DNA of 64,000 bases from Solirubrobacter phytolaccae (GTDB lineage Bacteria; Actinomycetota; Thermoleophilia; Solirubrobacterales; Solirubrobacteraceae), in assembly GCF_027587195.1 (NCBI RefSeq), contig NZ_JAPDDP010000002.1:1-64000 (forward strand), in the 5' to 3' direction. This document shows, piece by piece, positions 1 through 8,481 of the stretch (the first letter of the stretch is position 1; every line of letters begins with the position of its first letter). The position numbers and the translations under genes were made by a program. The notes beneath the pieces are model-generated. The model worked only from the letters and a program-made list of their open reading frames with translations, made no database searches and was not told the DNA's origin.

Positions 1-1170
1 CGCCGCGCGGAGCGCCTCGACCGCCCACGGGTCACCGGCCGGCGCCGCCGCGAGCAGCTGCGCGCCGATCGCCTCGTCCGCGCCGCCCGCGGCCGCCAGC
101 ATGCGCGCCGCGCGCCAGTGCAGCGCGGAGCGGTCCGGGACGCTGTCGTAGACGGCCGCGCGCACGATCGGGTGGACGAAGCTCAGGCCGTCGCTCTCCA
201 CCACGACCTCCGCCGCCAGCAGGGTGCGCAGCGCAGGCACGGCGTCGTCGAGGTCGGCGAGCTCCGCGGCCGCCCGCAGCGAGGCGCCGTCGCCGAGCAC
301 GGCCAGCGCGCGGGCGAGTGCCGTGGCCGCGGTCGGCATGCGCGCGATCCGGACAAGCACGACGGTTGCGACGCCCTGCGGGCCGAGCGCCTCGATCCGC
401 GTGGCCTCGGCGGCCGTCGGCGCGATCCGCAGCGCCGTCAGCTCCCGCAGCAGCTCGCTCAGCAGCAGCGGGTTGCCCTGCGTCGCCCGCTCGCACGCGC
501 GCACGAACGCGGCCTCGGCGTCCGCGGCCAGCGCGTCCGTGAGCAGCCGGCCGACCGACGCCCCGCTGAGCGGGCGCGGGCGCAGCACCTCCGCGGTGGG
601 GTCGGCGACGAGCTGCGTCAGCGCGGGCTGGGAGTGCTCGCCGATCGGCCGCGTCGCGACGAGCAGCAGCACGGGCGTCGCCTCGATCCGGCGCGCGAGG
701 AACCCGAGGAACTGGAGCGAGGGCTCGTCGGACCACTGCGCGTCGTCGACGCTGATCACGAGCGGGCGGTCGTCGCAGAGGTTCGCGGTCAGCCAGTACA
801 GGCCGTGCAGGCGTTGGAAGACGGCGTCGTCACCGACCGCCGCCGGGGCCTGCGCCGCCGTGAACATCGCGCCCGCCAGCCCGGCCGCACCGGCAAGCCA
901 GCGCTCGCGCTCCTCCGGCGAGGCCTGATGCAGCACGGGCTCGAACAGCTGGCGCACGACGCCGAAGCCGAACCCCGCCTCGAGCTCGCTCGCGCGGGCG
1001 TGCAGCCGCCGCAGGCCGTCCTCGCGCGCACGCTCGTGCGTGGCACGCAGCAGGCTCGTCTTGCCGAGCCCGCCCGCCGCCTCGAGCACGACCAGCGCGC
1101 CCGCGCCGCCCTGGACCCGCGCGAGCGCCTCCGCCAGCGCCCGTTCCTCCCCACTCCGCTCCAGTAGCAC
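1..1170 (-). CDS. ATP-binding LuxR-family (LAL/MalT-like) regulator, C-terminal part outside the window
   Basis: The frame opens at a GTG (complement of 1168-1170) and runs off the left edge, leaving about 390 N-terminal residues. A P-loop AAGGLGKT at residues 31-38 keeps its lysine, and a Walker B-like ISVDDAQWSD follows at about 139-148. The layout is that of large STAND-type ATPases that end in a LuxR helix-turn-helix; that DNA-binding end would lie beyond position 1 and cannot be seen. The gene is divergent from a sister regulator, with start codons only 36 bp apart. The ligand and targets are unknown. The start was chosen because family members begin with a similar short hydrophobic-acidic lead (LLER...) just before the nucleotide-binding strand. 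Confidence 0.85.
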   Translation of the reverse strand, partial: MLLERSGEERALAEALARVQGGAGALVVLEAAGGLGKTSLLRATHERAREDGLRRLHARASELEAGFGFGVVRQLFEPVLHQASPEERERWLAGAAGLAGAMFTAAQAPAAVGDDAVFQRLHGLYWLTANLCDDRPLVISVDDAQWSDEPSLQFLGFLARRIEATPVLLLVATRPIGEHSQPALTQLVADPTAEVLRPRPLSGASVGRLLTDALAADAEAAFVRACERATQGNPLLLSELLRELTALRIAPTAAEATRIEALGPQGVATVVLVRIARMPTAATALARALAVLGDGASLRAAAELADLDDAVPALRTLLAAEVVVESDGLSFVHPIVRAAVYDSVPDRSALHWRAARMLAAAGGADEAIGAQLLAAAPAGDPWAVEALRAA

Positions 1171-1206
1171 CAGACAGGTGATCCTACGCGCGCTTATGAT
1201 CGACGC

Positions 1207-3954
1207 GTGATCGAGCGCGACTCCGAGCTCGCGGCGGTGCGCGACACACTCGACCGAGCCTCGGCGGGCGACGGGTCGCTCGTGCTGATCGAGGGCCCGC
1301 CGGGCAGCGGCCGCACGTGCCTGCTCGACGCCACCCGCACCGAGGCGCGCGAGCGCGGGATGACGGTCCTCACGGCGCGCGCGAGCGAGCTCGAGCAGAC
1401 GTTCGCGTTCGGCGTGATCCGCCAGCTGTTCGAGCGGGAGCTGCTCGGCGCGTCCGCGGACCGGCGCGCGGAGCTGCTGTCGGGCGCGGCGGGGCTGGCC
1501 GCCCCGGCGATCGGGCTCGACGGCACCGCGCCCGCCGTGGTCGACGCGCCGTTCTCGATCCTGCACGGCCTGCACTGGCTGACCGCGGCCTTCGAGCCGG
1601 TGCTCGTCGCCGTCGACGACGTCCACTGGGCGGACCAGGCGAGCCTGCGCGCGCTGCTGTACATCGCGGCGCGGCTCGAGGGGCAGTCGATCGCGATCGT
1701 CGTCACCGCGCGCACGGGGCCGGCCCCGCTCCTCGACGAGCTCACCGTCGCGGCCCGACAGGTCCTGCGACCCGCACCTCTCTCCCGCGCCGGGGTCGCG
1801 GCGTTCCTGGGCGAGGAGCCGGACTCCGAGCTCGTCGCCGCGGCGGAGCGCGCGACGGGCGGCACGCCGTTCCTGCTCTCCGAGCTCGCGCGGGCGCTGC
1901 CGGCCGACCCCGCCGACATCGAGCGGCTGGGCTCCCGCGCGCTGACGGCGTCCGTGCTGCTGCGGCTCAGCCGACTGCCTGCGCACGCCACCGCCGTCGC
2001 CCGCGCGGTCGCGCTCCTCGACGGCCACGCCGAGCTGCACCACGTGGCGACGCTCGCAAACCTCGACGACGCGCGGCCGAGCGTCGCGGCGCTCGTCGAA
2101 GCCGGCTTCCTGCGCCCCGGCCGCCCGCTCGCGTTCGCGCAGACGATGGTGCGCGAGTGCGTGCTCGAAGGGCTCACGGAGGCCGAGCGCGCCGGCCTGC
2201 ACGCGCGGGCCGCGGGCCTGCTGCGCGACGCCGGCCTGCGCGCGGACGTGCTCGCCCCGCACCTGCTGGCCGCGGAGCCCGGCGGGGACGCGGAGGTCGT
2301 GCGCCTGCTCCGCGCGGCGTCGGCGCGCGCGATGCGCCAGGGCGCCCCCGAGCTCGCGCGCACGTACCTGCGCCGCGCGCTGCGCGAACCGCCCGCGGCA
2401 GACGCCATGGCCGCCGTCCTCAGCGAGCTGGGCGAGGCCGAGTGGTCCTGCGGCGACGACCTCGAAGCCGCGACCGAGCACCTGCGCGAAGCGCTCGCCC
2501 GCACGGAGGACCCGGCGCTGCGCCCAGCGCGTGCGCTCGCGCTGCACCAAGCCGTGTTCGTCTCCGGCCGCCTAGTCGAGGCCTACGAGCTGCTGGAGGG
2601 GGAGATCGACCGCCTGACGGGTGTCGTCGACCCCGAGGACGTGTGGCGGCTGGAGGCGGCGCTGTCCTCGATCGGGCTGCTGAACCCGGTGACGGTCGGC
2701 CGCGCGAACGCGCGCCTCGCCCGCTTCGAGAGCCTCTCCGGCGACACGCCCGGGGAGCTGCTCCAGCTCGCGAACGTCGCGTGCTGGAAGTGGGCGGCGG
2801 GGACCGCCGCGGAGACGGTCGAGCACGGCCGCCGGGCGCTCGCCGCCGCGCGCGTGCAGGCCGCGGACGCCGCGGACTCGATCCCGATCTACGAGGCGCT
2901 GTGGGTGCTCACCTACGCCGACGCGCACGAGCTGGTGCTGTCGGTGCTCGAGGACACGCTCACCGACGCGCGGGCCCGCGGGTCGGTCTTCGGCATCTCG
3001 ACCTCGTGCGCGCTGCGCGCCCTGATCGCCTGGCAGCGCGGGGACGTGACGCTCGCCGAGCAGGAGGCGCGCACGGCCGCGGGGCTGCCCGGGTTGTCGG
3101 ACTTCGTGCGTCCGCCGCTGTTCGGGACGCTCGCACTCGCACTCGTCGCGCGCGGTGATCTCGAAGGGGCCGAGGCGGCGATCGGGGAGAGCGGCTGCGG
3201 CCCGGCGCTCCCGCAGTTCGTGTGCCTGAACCCCGCGTTCTACGCGCGCGGCGTGCTGCGGGCGGCGCAGGGCCGTGTCGACGAAGCGCTCGCGGACTTC
3301 ACCGAGTTCGGCGAGCGCTCCGCACGGATCAACCTGCGCAACCCCGGCGACCCGTGGCGATTGGGCGCGGCCGAGTGCCTCCTGCGCCAGGGCGGCGAGG
3401 TGGAGGCGCGGCGGCTCGTGGACGAGCAGGTCGAGCTCGCCCGGCGCTGGGGGACCGCGTCCGCGCTCGGCATCGCGCTGCACGGGCAGGCGCTCGCGTG
3501 CGGGACCGACGTCCGGCTGCTCGGCGCCGCGGCGGCCGTGCTGGAGGAGTCCCCGGCGCGGCTGGACCACGCGCGCTGCCTGGTCGACCTCGGCGCGGCG
3601 CTGCGGCGGGCGAACCAGCGCTCCTCGGCGCGTGAGCCGTTGCGGGAAGGACTCGAGCTCGCCCGCCGGTGCGGCGCCGACGCGCTCGCTCAGCGCGCCC
3701 ACGACGAGCTGGTCGTGGCCGGCGGCCGGCCACGCCGACTGATGTTCAGCGGCCCGGAGGCGCTGACGCCTAGCGAGCGGCGCGTGGCCGAGCTGGCCGG
3801 CGACGGGCTGAGCAGCCGCGAGATCGCGCAGCAGCTGTTCGTGACCACCAAGACGGTCGACAACCACCTCGCCCGCGTGTATGGCAAGCTCGGGATCTCG
3901 ACGCGCGGGAAGCTCGCGGAGGCGCTGCGGGAGACCGCGGAAGAACTCGCGTAA
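1207..3954 (+). CDS. ATP-binding LuxR-family (LAL/MalT-like) transcriptional regulator
   Basis: This 915-residue protein has an N-terminal AAA/STAND ATPase domain, a long helical tetratricopeptide-like middle and a C-terminal LuxR helix-turn-helix at about residues 851-912 (LTPSERRVAELAGDG...SREIAQQL...VDNHLARVYGKLG). The P-loop at residues 30-37 reads GPPGSGRT: the invariant lysine is arginine (codon CGC). Walker B is VAVDDVHWAD at about 134-143. Family members activate catabolic or secondary-metabolism genes on binding a ligand plus ATP; the ligand here is unknown. Start is GTG 1207. It is divergent from a paralogue with an intact P-loop, so the pair could share one control region. Nucleotide hydrolysis may be weakened by the K-to-R change; this is inference. 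Confidence 0.92.
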   Translation: MIERDSELAAVRDTLDRASAGDGSLVLIEGPPGSGRTCLLDATRTEARERGMTVLTARASELEQTFAFGVIRQLFERELLGASADRRAELLSGAAGLAAPAIGLDGTAPAVVDAPFSILHGLHWLTAAFEPVLVAVDDVHWADQASLRALLYIAARLEGQSIAIVVTARTGPAPLLDELTVAARQVLRPAPLSRAGVAAFLGEEPDSELVAAAERATGGTPFLLSELARALPADPADIERLGSRALTASVLLRLSRLPAHATAVARAVALLDGHAELHHVATLANLDDARPSVAALVEAGFLRPGRPLAFAQTMVRECVLEGLTEAERAGLHARAAGLLRDAGLRADVLAPHLLAAEPGGDAEVVRLLRAASARAMRQGAPELARTYLRRALREPPAADAMAAVLSELGEAEWSCGDDLEAATEHLREALARTEDPALRPARALALHQAVFVSGRLVEAYELLEGEIDRLTGVVDPEDVWRLEAALSSIGLLNPVTVGRANARLARFESLSGDTPGELLQLANVACWKWAAGTAAETVEHGRRALAAARVQAADAADSIPIYEALWVLTYADAHELVLSVLEDTLTDARARGSVFGISTSCALRALIAWQRGDVTLAEQEARTAAGLPGLSDFVRPPLFGTLALALVARGDLEGAEAAIGESGCGPALPQFVCLNPAFYARGVLRAAQGRVDEALADFTEFGERSARINLRNPGDPWRLGAAECLLRQGGEVEARRLVDEQVELARRWGTASALGIALHGQALACGTDVRLLGAAAAVLEESPARLDHARCLVDLGAALRRANQRSSAREPLREGLELARRCGADALAQRAHDELVVAGGRPRRLMFSGPEALTPSERRVAELAGDGLSSREIAQQLFVTTKTVDNHLARVYGKLGISTRGKLAEALRETAEELA

Positions 3955-4019
3955 GGCGGCGCGCGTCCGGCGCGTCTTAGGGAGCAAGTCCACTCTCTCT
4001 TCCCCGGAGGCTCCCCACC

Positions 4020-4706
4020 ATGCTTCGTCCCTCTCCCGCCATGGTCGTCGCCGTCGTCGCGCTCGTCGCCTCGCTCGGCGGCACGTCCTACGCCGCCGCG
4101 ACGCTCGCCAAGAACAGCGTCGGCAGCCCGCAGCTGAAGACCGGCGCCGTCAAGACCGCCGACCTCGGTGCCAACGCGGTGACCGCGGCCAAGGTCAAGA
4201 ACGGCTCGCTCCTGGCCGCCGACTTCAAGGCCGGCCAGCTGCCCGCCGGCCCGGCGGGCGTGGCCGGCCCCGCGGGTCCCGCCGGCCCGGCCGGCGCCAC
4301 CGGTCCCGCGGGTCCGGCCGGTCCGATCGGCCCGAGCACCGCGCTGCTCGCCGAGAAGGACACGCACAACGTCGGCATTTCGGCCGTCTCGCACACGGTC
4401 CTGACCCAGACGCTCGCGGCCGGCGACTACACGTTCCTGGTGTCCGCCGGCCTCGAGAACACGAGCGGCTCCGCGGGTGAGTTCACGTGCGCGATCATCG
4501 AGCCGATCGGCAACGACTTCACTGCCACGCTCGGCGAGGTCGTGGTCACGCTCGAGGACAACGAGAAGGCGGGGGTCAGCATCGTCGGCGCGACGCACAC
4601 CGACGGCGCGACGGTCGAGCTCAACTGCGACTCCACCGGCGGCGGCCAGTTCGCCACGGTCACCGAGCCGCGGCTGATCTCGACGCGGGTCGGCTCGGTC
4701 GGCTGA
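4020..4706 (+). CDS. Secreted collagen-like repeat protein
   Basis: A 228-residue protein. A hydrophobic N-terminal segment (residues 8-27) ending SYAAA suggests a signal peptide. Residues about 29-72 form short Asn/Ala/Gly/Lys-rich repeats (NSVGSPQLKTGAVKTADLG and similar) that look like a beta-solenoid stalk. Residues about 76-105 are ten Gly-X-Y triplets, mostly GPA. A roughly 120-residue C-terminal domain with two cysteines (probably a disulfide) is likely a globular beta domain. This arrangement is common in Thermoleophilia, where the proteins are secreted or surface-attached; no enzymatic role is evident. A clear GGAGG lies 8-9 bases before the ATG. The gene stands alone, 65 bp after the LuxR regulator, and converges on the next gene. 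Confidence 0.85.
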   Translation: MLRPSPAMVVAVVALVASLGGTSYAAATLAKNSVGSPQLKTGAVKTADLGANAVTAAKVKNGSLLAADFKAGQLPAGPAGVAGPAGPAGPAGATGPAGPAGPIGPSTALLAEKDTHNVGISAVSHTVLTQTLAAGDYTFLVSAGLENTSGSAGEFTCAIIEPIGNDFTATLGEVVVTLEDNEKAGVSIVGATHTDGATVELNCDSTGGGQFATVTEPRLISTRVGSVG

Positions 4707-4718
4707 TCCGGGCGGGGG

Positions 4719-5183
4719 TCACCACGCGCCGGCGACCTGGCGCGTGGCCGCGTTGACCCGGTTCCAGACGTTGATCTGGGCGATGTCGAGCACGAGCGCG
4801 GCCCGCTGCGGCTCGTCGAAGTGCTCGCTGACCTCGTCCCAGAGCTCGTCCGGAACCGGGTCCGCGGTGTCCGCCAGCCGCGTCAGCGCCTCGGTCAGCG
4901 CGAACGCCGCGCGCTCCGCGTCGGTGAAGTAGGGCGAGTCGCGCCAGGCGCCGACGGCGAACACGCGCTCCTCGCTCTCGCCGCCCTTGCGCGCGCCCTT
5001 GGCGTGCATGTCCACGCACACGCTGCAGCCGTTGATCTGGCTGGCGCGGAGGTGGATCAGCTCACGCGAGATCGGCAGGCGGGCGCGGCTGATCGCCGTG
5101 TTGAGCGCCTGCAGGGCGTCGAGCGCGCCGTCGGTCGAGACGGCGGGGTTGGCCTGGCGGGCGGTCAGGGTCGTGGTCGACAT
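4719..5183 (-). CDS. Carboxymuconolactone decarboxylase / AhpD-like protein
   Basis: This 154-residue protein carries the AhpD-type redox motif E-x11-C-x2-C-x3-H exactly: Glu41, Cys53, Cys56 and His60 (NGCSVCVDMH). AhpD-family proteins use this pair as a disulfide reductase or peroxidase centre rather than for true decarboxylation. It faces an ECF41-type sigma factor gene; this pairing of ECF41 sigma with a CMD, oxidoreductase or epimerase gene is well known, and the enzyme gene is normally the sigma target. A matching promoter candidate lies 47-73 bases upstream of the start. The physiological substrate is unknown; an oxidative-stress role is inferred. Confidence 0.9.
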   Translation of the reverse strand: MSTTTLTARQANPAVSTDGALDALQALNTAISRARLPISRELIHLRASQINGCSVCVDMHAKGARKGGESEERVFAVGAWRDSPYFTDAERAAFALTEALTRLADTADPVPDELWDEVSEHFDEPQRAALVLDIAQINVWNRVNAATRQVAGAW

Positions 5184-5194
5184 CGTGAGCTCCT

Positions 5195-5221
5195 TGTCAC
5201 GTCGGTCGGTTGGCGTCGGTC
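5195..5221 (+). promoter_or_regulatory. Candidate ECF41-type promoter for the sigma factor gene
   Basis: TGTCACG (5195-5201), 16 bases, then GGTC (5218-5221), about 43 bp before the sigma factor ATG. This resembles the known ECF41 pattern, TGTCACA in the -35 region and CGTC in the -10 region, with one mismatch in each box. It mirrors the site on the other strand and suggests autoregulation. Confidence 0.5.
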
Positions 5222-5229
5222 AACACCTC

Positions 5230-5256
5230 GACCAACCGAATCGCGAGGATGTGACA
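5230..5256 (-). promoter_or_regulatory. Candidate ECF41-type promoter for the CMD/AhpD-like gene
   Basis: Reading leftwards, TGTCACA (5256-5250) is a perfect -35 match to the ECF41 motif, followed after 16 bases by GGTC (5233-5230; consensus CGTC). The CMD start codon is 46 bp further on. The same spacer length on both strands supports a divergent, sigma-controlled promoter pair. Confidence 0.6.
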
Positions 5257-5263
5257 GAACCCG

Positions 5264-6112
5264 ATGAACGAGCTCTTCGAGCAGCACCGCCAGCAGTTGC
5301 ACGCCGTCGCCTTCCGCATCCTCGGCTCCCGCTCGGAAGCCGACGACGCGCTGCAGGAAGCCTGGCTCCGCGTCAGTCGCTCCGGCATGGACGGCGTCGA
5401 GAACTCCGCCGCGTGGCTCACCACGGTCGTCTCCCGCGTGTGCCTGACGATGCTCGACAGCCGCAAGCGCCGCCGCGAGGAGGACGGCCACCTGCCCGAC
5501 ATGATCGTCACCCGTGTCGACGAGGCGGCGCCGGACCCGGAACGCGAGGCGCTGCTCGCCGACGCGGTCGGCAGCGCGCTGACGATCGTGCTTGACACGC
5601 TCTCGCCGGCCGAGCGGATCGCGTTCGTCCTGCACGACCTGTTCGGCCTGCCGTTCGACGACATCGCCCGCGTGCTCGACCGGTCCCCCGACGCCGCGCG
5701 TCAGCTGGCGAGCCGCGCGCGGCGCCGCGTCCGGGGCGGCGACCCCGAGACGGCGGGTGCGGACCGCGCGGTCGTCAACGCGTTCCTCGCGGCGGCGCGC
5801 GGCGGGTCGCTCGAAGACCTGCTCGCGCTCCTCGATCCGGAGATCGTCCTGCGCGCCGACTTCGGCACGGGCGTCCTGCACGTCCGCTCGGGTCCGGAGT
5901 CGGTGGCCGCCGGCGCCCGTGCGATCGGCCCGACCCGCGCACTCCCGGAGCCGATCCTCGCCGACGGCCTCCCCGCGGTGCTCGTCTACGCGGACGGCGC
6001 GCCGGAGCGGATCATGCGCTTCACGCTACGCGCCGGCCGGATCGCCGCGATCGACGTGCTGGCCGAGCCGTCACGGGTCGCGCGGCTCGTCGGTCAGGCT
6101 TGGAGCGGCTAG
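5264..6112 (+). CDS. ECF41-type RNA polymerase sigma factor with C-terminal NTF2/SnoaL-like domain
   Basis: A 282-residue protein. Residues 1-75 form region 2 (LFEQHRQQLHAVAFRILGS...ADDALQEAWLR) and about 100-165 form region 4 (LDTLSPAERIAFVLHDLFG...SPDAARQLASRARRR). Residues about 170-280 are a SnoaL/NTF2-like extension, the hallmark of the ECF41 group, in which the extension replaces a separate anti-sigma factor. The DGGGK-type loop of typical ECF41 proteins reads DFGTG here, and the end reads EPSRVARLVGQ. It is divergent from its likely target, the AhpD-like gene. The stop codon sits in a CTAG palindrome shared with the stop of the next, convergent gene. The signal sensed is unknown. Confidence 0.92.
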   Translation: MNELFEQHRQQLHAVAFRILGSRSEADDALQEAWLRVSRSGMDGVENSAAWLTTVVSRVCLTMLDSRKRRREEDGHLPDMIVTRVDEAAPDPEREALLADAVGSALTIVLDTLSPAERIAFVLHDLFGLPFDDIARVLDRSPDAARQLASRARRRVRGGDPETAGADRAVVNAFLAAARGGSLEDLLALLDPEIVLRADFGTGVLHVRSGPESVAAGARAIGPTRALPEPILADGLPAVLVYADGAPERIMRFTLRAGRIAAIDVLAEPSRVARLVGQAWSG

Positions 6113-6930
6113 GTGCGCTTCGCCGGCGCTGTCTCTTCCACGTACCCGAACTCCGGATCCACCCGAAAGACGGTCACGCCCGCTTCTGCCAGCTGATCCC
6201 GCGCTTCGGGCATGACGATCGCCGTGCCCTGGAGCACGATGCCTCTTCGCGAGGTCGCGTCGAGGCCGATCGGATCCCGTGCGAGGATCGCGCCGACGTG
6301 GCTTGGACGAAGGATCGCGATCGCGGGTCGGATCTCGACGACGAGCCGATCGACGTGGTCGTCGTCTTGCCGCACCGCAACCATGTCCGCGCGGACATCG
6401 CCGCGACGCTCCTCGATCCGCTGGATCGAGTACCCCTGCGCTTGGAGCCAGGAGGCGAAGTACGACTTCAGGTTGGCTTCGACACGATCGCGCTCCATCA
6501 GGGCTTGGCGGATCGCAGGCCGTGACGGCGCGGTCGCTTCGCCCGCGGGAAGCGCCAGACGCTGAACCTGTTCGATCGCGCGCGCCTTGGTCTCGTCGGG
6601 CGTGTCTCCTTCCTCGGTAGCCGTGCCCTCGATGATGTCCACGACCTGAGCGAGGTCGACACCCTCCTTACCGACGCGGATCACCCGGCTGTAGAAGGCC
6701 GCTGCCGCGATCAACGCGAACCCCGCGACCGCAAACGCCGTCGCCACCGCTTCGGTCGTCTCGGCAACGGCGATCGTCCACGCCGCGATCGCGGCGATCG
6801 TCAAGAGCCACGCTCCGTGCTTCTCCGGCGCCGAGAGCGTCGAGCGATTGACGGTGCGGTGGCTCGGCGGTGGGGGAGACTCCGGCGGAACCTCTGCGGG
6901 CAATGGTTCCTGACTGGACTGGTCTGACAT
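6109..6930 (-). CDS. Membrane protein with cytoplasmic restriction-endonuclease-like domain
   Basis: 273 residues from ATG 6930; an upstream TTG at 6984 would add 18 residues but looks less likely. A proline-rich N-terminus (PPESPPPP) leads into two hydrophobic segments (about residues 40-56 and 61-80), then a linker and a C-terminal domain. The last 100 residues contain RADMVAV...RLVVEIR followed by GIVLQGTAIVMPEARDQLAEAGVTVFRVD. That order of strands resembles the Mrr-like PD-(D/E)xK fold, with the usual catalytic lysine position occupied by arginine (VEIR). Nuclease activity is therefore doubtful. The family name is unknown to me and the fold call is inference from pattern. The gene converges on the sigma factor with a 4-bp end overlap. 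Confidence 0.7.
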   Translation of the reverse strand: MSDQSSQEPLPAEVPPESPPPPSHRTVNRSTLSAPEKHGAWLLTIAAIAAWTIAVAETTEAVATAFAVAGFALIAAAAFYSRVIRVGKEGVDLAQVVDIIEGTATEEGDTPDETKARAIEQVQRLALPAGEATAPSRPAIRQALMERDRVEANLKSYFASWLQAQGYSIQRIEERRGDVRADMVAVRQDDDHVDRLVVEIRPAIAILRPSHVGAILARDPIGLDATSRRGIVLQGTAIVMPEARDQLAEAGVTVFRVDPEFGYVEETAPAKRT

Positions 6931-7013
6931 ACCGTGTCGCTTCGATCCCGTGCGAGCTTCCCCTTTTTGGCCGCAACGCTCCAAGTCAGCGGAATGGCCG
7001 TCAGCGCTCGACG

Positions 7014-8423
7014 CTACGCCGCCGCCCGGCGACTAGGCAGGAGCAGCGCCGGGATCAGCGCCACGCCGGCCAGGCCGACCGTCCACCAGAAGGTCGTGGC
7101 GAACGCCGCGGTGGCGTCGGCCTCGCCGGCGAGCGCGTGCTGGAGGATCACGGCGAGGACGGCGGTGCCGAGCGAGCCGCCGATCTGCTGGATGATCCGC
7201 ATCGAGGCGGTCGCGCGCGGGATCTCGGCGCGGGAGATGTCGGCGTAGAACGCGGTCATGGTCGGCACGATCGCCAAGCCGAGGCCGGCGCCGCGGACGA
7301 ACAACGCGGCCCCGAGCAACAGCTCGCTCGTCCCCGTCTCGACCAGCGCGTAGGGAAGCGTCGAGAGCGTGCCCAGGGCGAGGCCGGTCAGCACGAGGAT
7401 GCGGGGCGCGATCCGGTCGCTCAGGCGGCCGGCGATCACGAGCGCGATCATCGTGCCCGCGCCCTGCGGTGCGAGCAGCAGGCCGGCCTGCAGCGCGCTG
7501 CGGTCGCGCGCGACCTGCTCGAACAGCGGCAGCAGGAACATCGCGCCGAACAGCGAGCCGCCGAGCGCGAACATCAGGCCGGTCGAGGCGGCGAAGGAAC
7601 GGACCTTCAGCAGGCGGACGTCGATGATCGGGACGTTGCTGGTGCGCAGCGCGTGGACGACGAAGCCGGTCAGGAGCGCGAGGCCGATGCCCAGCGGGAC
7701 GAGCACGCTCGACGCCCCGAAGCCGCCGGCGTCACCCGCCTGTGAGAGCCCGTAGACGATCCCCGCGAGCGCGGGTGAGAGCAGCGCCAGGCCCGTGAAG
7801 TCCAGGCGCGACCGCGTGTTCTCGTGGCGCGTGTCCGGCATCCAGCGCCAGGCCAGGGCGAGCGCGACCAGGCAGACCGGCACGTTCACGAAGAAGATCC
7901 AGCGCCAGCTCGCGCCGTCGACGATCAGGCCGCCGACCACCGGGCCGAGGATCGGGCCGAGCTGCGCGGGGATCGCGACGATCGCCATCGCGCGCCCGAT
8001 CCGCTTCGGTCCCGCCGCCTGGGCGAGGATCGACTGCATCAGCGGCACCAGCATCCCGCCGCCGAGGCCCTGCACGACCCGGAACGCGATCAGGCTCTCC
8101 GCCGACCACGCGAGGCCGCACAGCACCGAGCCGCCGAGGAAGCCGGTGAGCGAGAACATCCACATCCGCCGCCCGCCGAACCGGTCGACCGCCCAGCCGG
8201 TCAGCGGGATCGCCACCGTCAGCGCCAGCAGGTAGCCCGTGGACACCCACTGGATGGTCGAGAGCGTGGTGCCGAGCTCGTCGCCCAGCCGGTCGATCGC
8301 CACGGCGACGATCGTGGTGTCGAGGATCGCGGCGATCGCGCCCAGCAGCAGGACCGCCGAGAGCCGCAGCAGCTCGGGGGTCAGGCCCGTCTCGTCTTCG
8401 TGCGTCATCGGAACAGCGCTCAT
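7014..8423 (-). CDS. MFS drug exporter, DHA2 (14-TM) family
   Basis: 469 residues from ATG 8423 (an alternative ATG at 8408 starts at MTHEDE). It carries the MFS motif A (GWAVDRFGGRRMW) between the second and third membrane segments, and the early DTTIVAVAIDRLG motif typical of DHA2 proton-coupled drug exporters. Hydrophobicity fits about 14 membrane segments, and the length is normal for the group. It is divergent from a TetR repressor gene, and two identical-architecture palindromes lie between them, the nearer one 3 bp before this start, so repression by that TetR protein is likely. The exported compound cannot be told from sequence. Confidence 0.92.
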   Translation of the reverse strand: MSAVPMTHEDETGLTPELLRLSAVLLLGAIAAILDTTIVAVAIDRLGDELGTTLSTIQWVSTGYLLALTVAIPLTGWAVDRFGGRRMWMFSLTGFLGGSVLCGLAWSAESLIAFRVVQGLGGGMLVPLMQSILAQAAGPKRIGRAMAIVAIPAQLGPILGPVVGGLIVDGASWRWIFFVNVPVCLVALALAWRWMPDTRHENTRSRLDFTGLALLSPALAGIVYGLSQAGDAGGFGASSVLVPLGIGLALLTGFVVHALRTSNVPIIDVRLLKVRSFAASTGLMFALGGSLFGAMFLLPLFEQVARDRSALQAGLLLAPQGAGTMIALVIAGRLSDRIAPRILVLTGLALGTLSTLPYALVETGTSELLLGAALFVRGAGLGLAIVPTMTAFYADISRAEIPRATASMRIIQQIGGSLGTAVLAVILQHALAGEADATAAFATTFWWTVGLAGVALIPALLLPSRRAAA

Positions 8424-8425
8424 GG

Positions 8426-8461
8426 CGATACACCGTATCGCAAGAACGATACGGCGTATCG
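8426..8461. promoter_or_regulatory. Paired TetR operators between the MFS exporter and tetR genes
   Basis: Two perfect 15-bp palindromes, CGATAC-ACC-GTATCG at 8426-8440 and CGATAC-GGC-GTATCG at 8447-8461, have centres 21 bp apart, about two helical turns. They sit between divergent exporter and TetR genes, where one repressor could control both directions. The spacing suits cooperative binding of two dimers on one DNA face. Confidence 0.85.
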
Positions 8462-8481
8462 GCGAGGTACGATGAGCCCGC

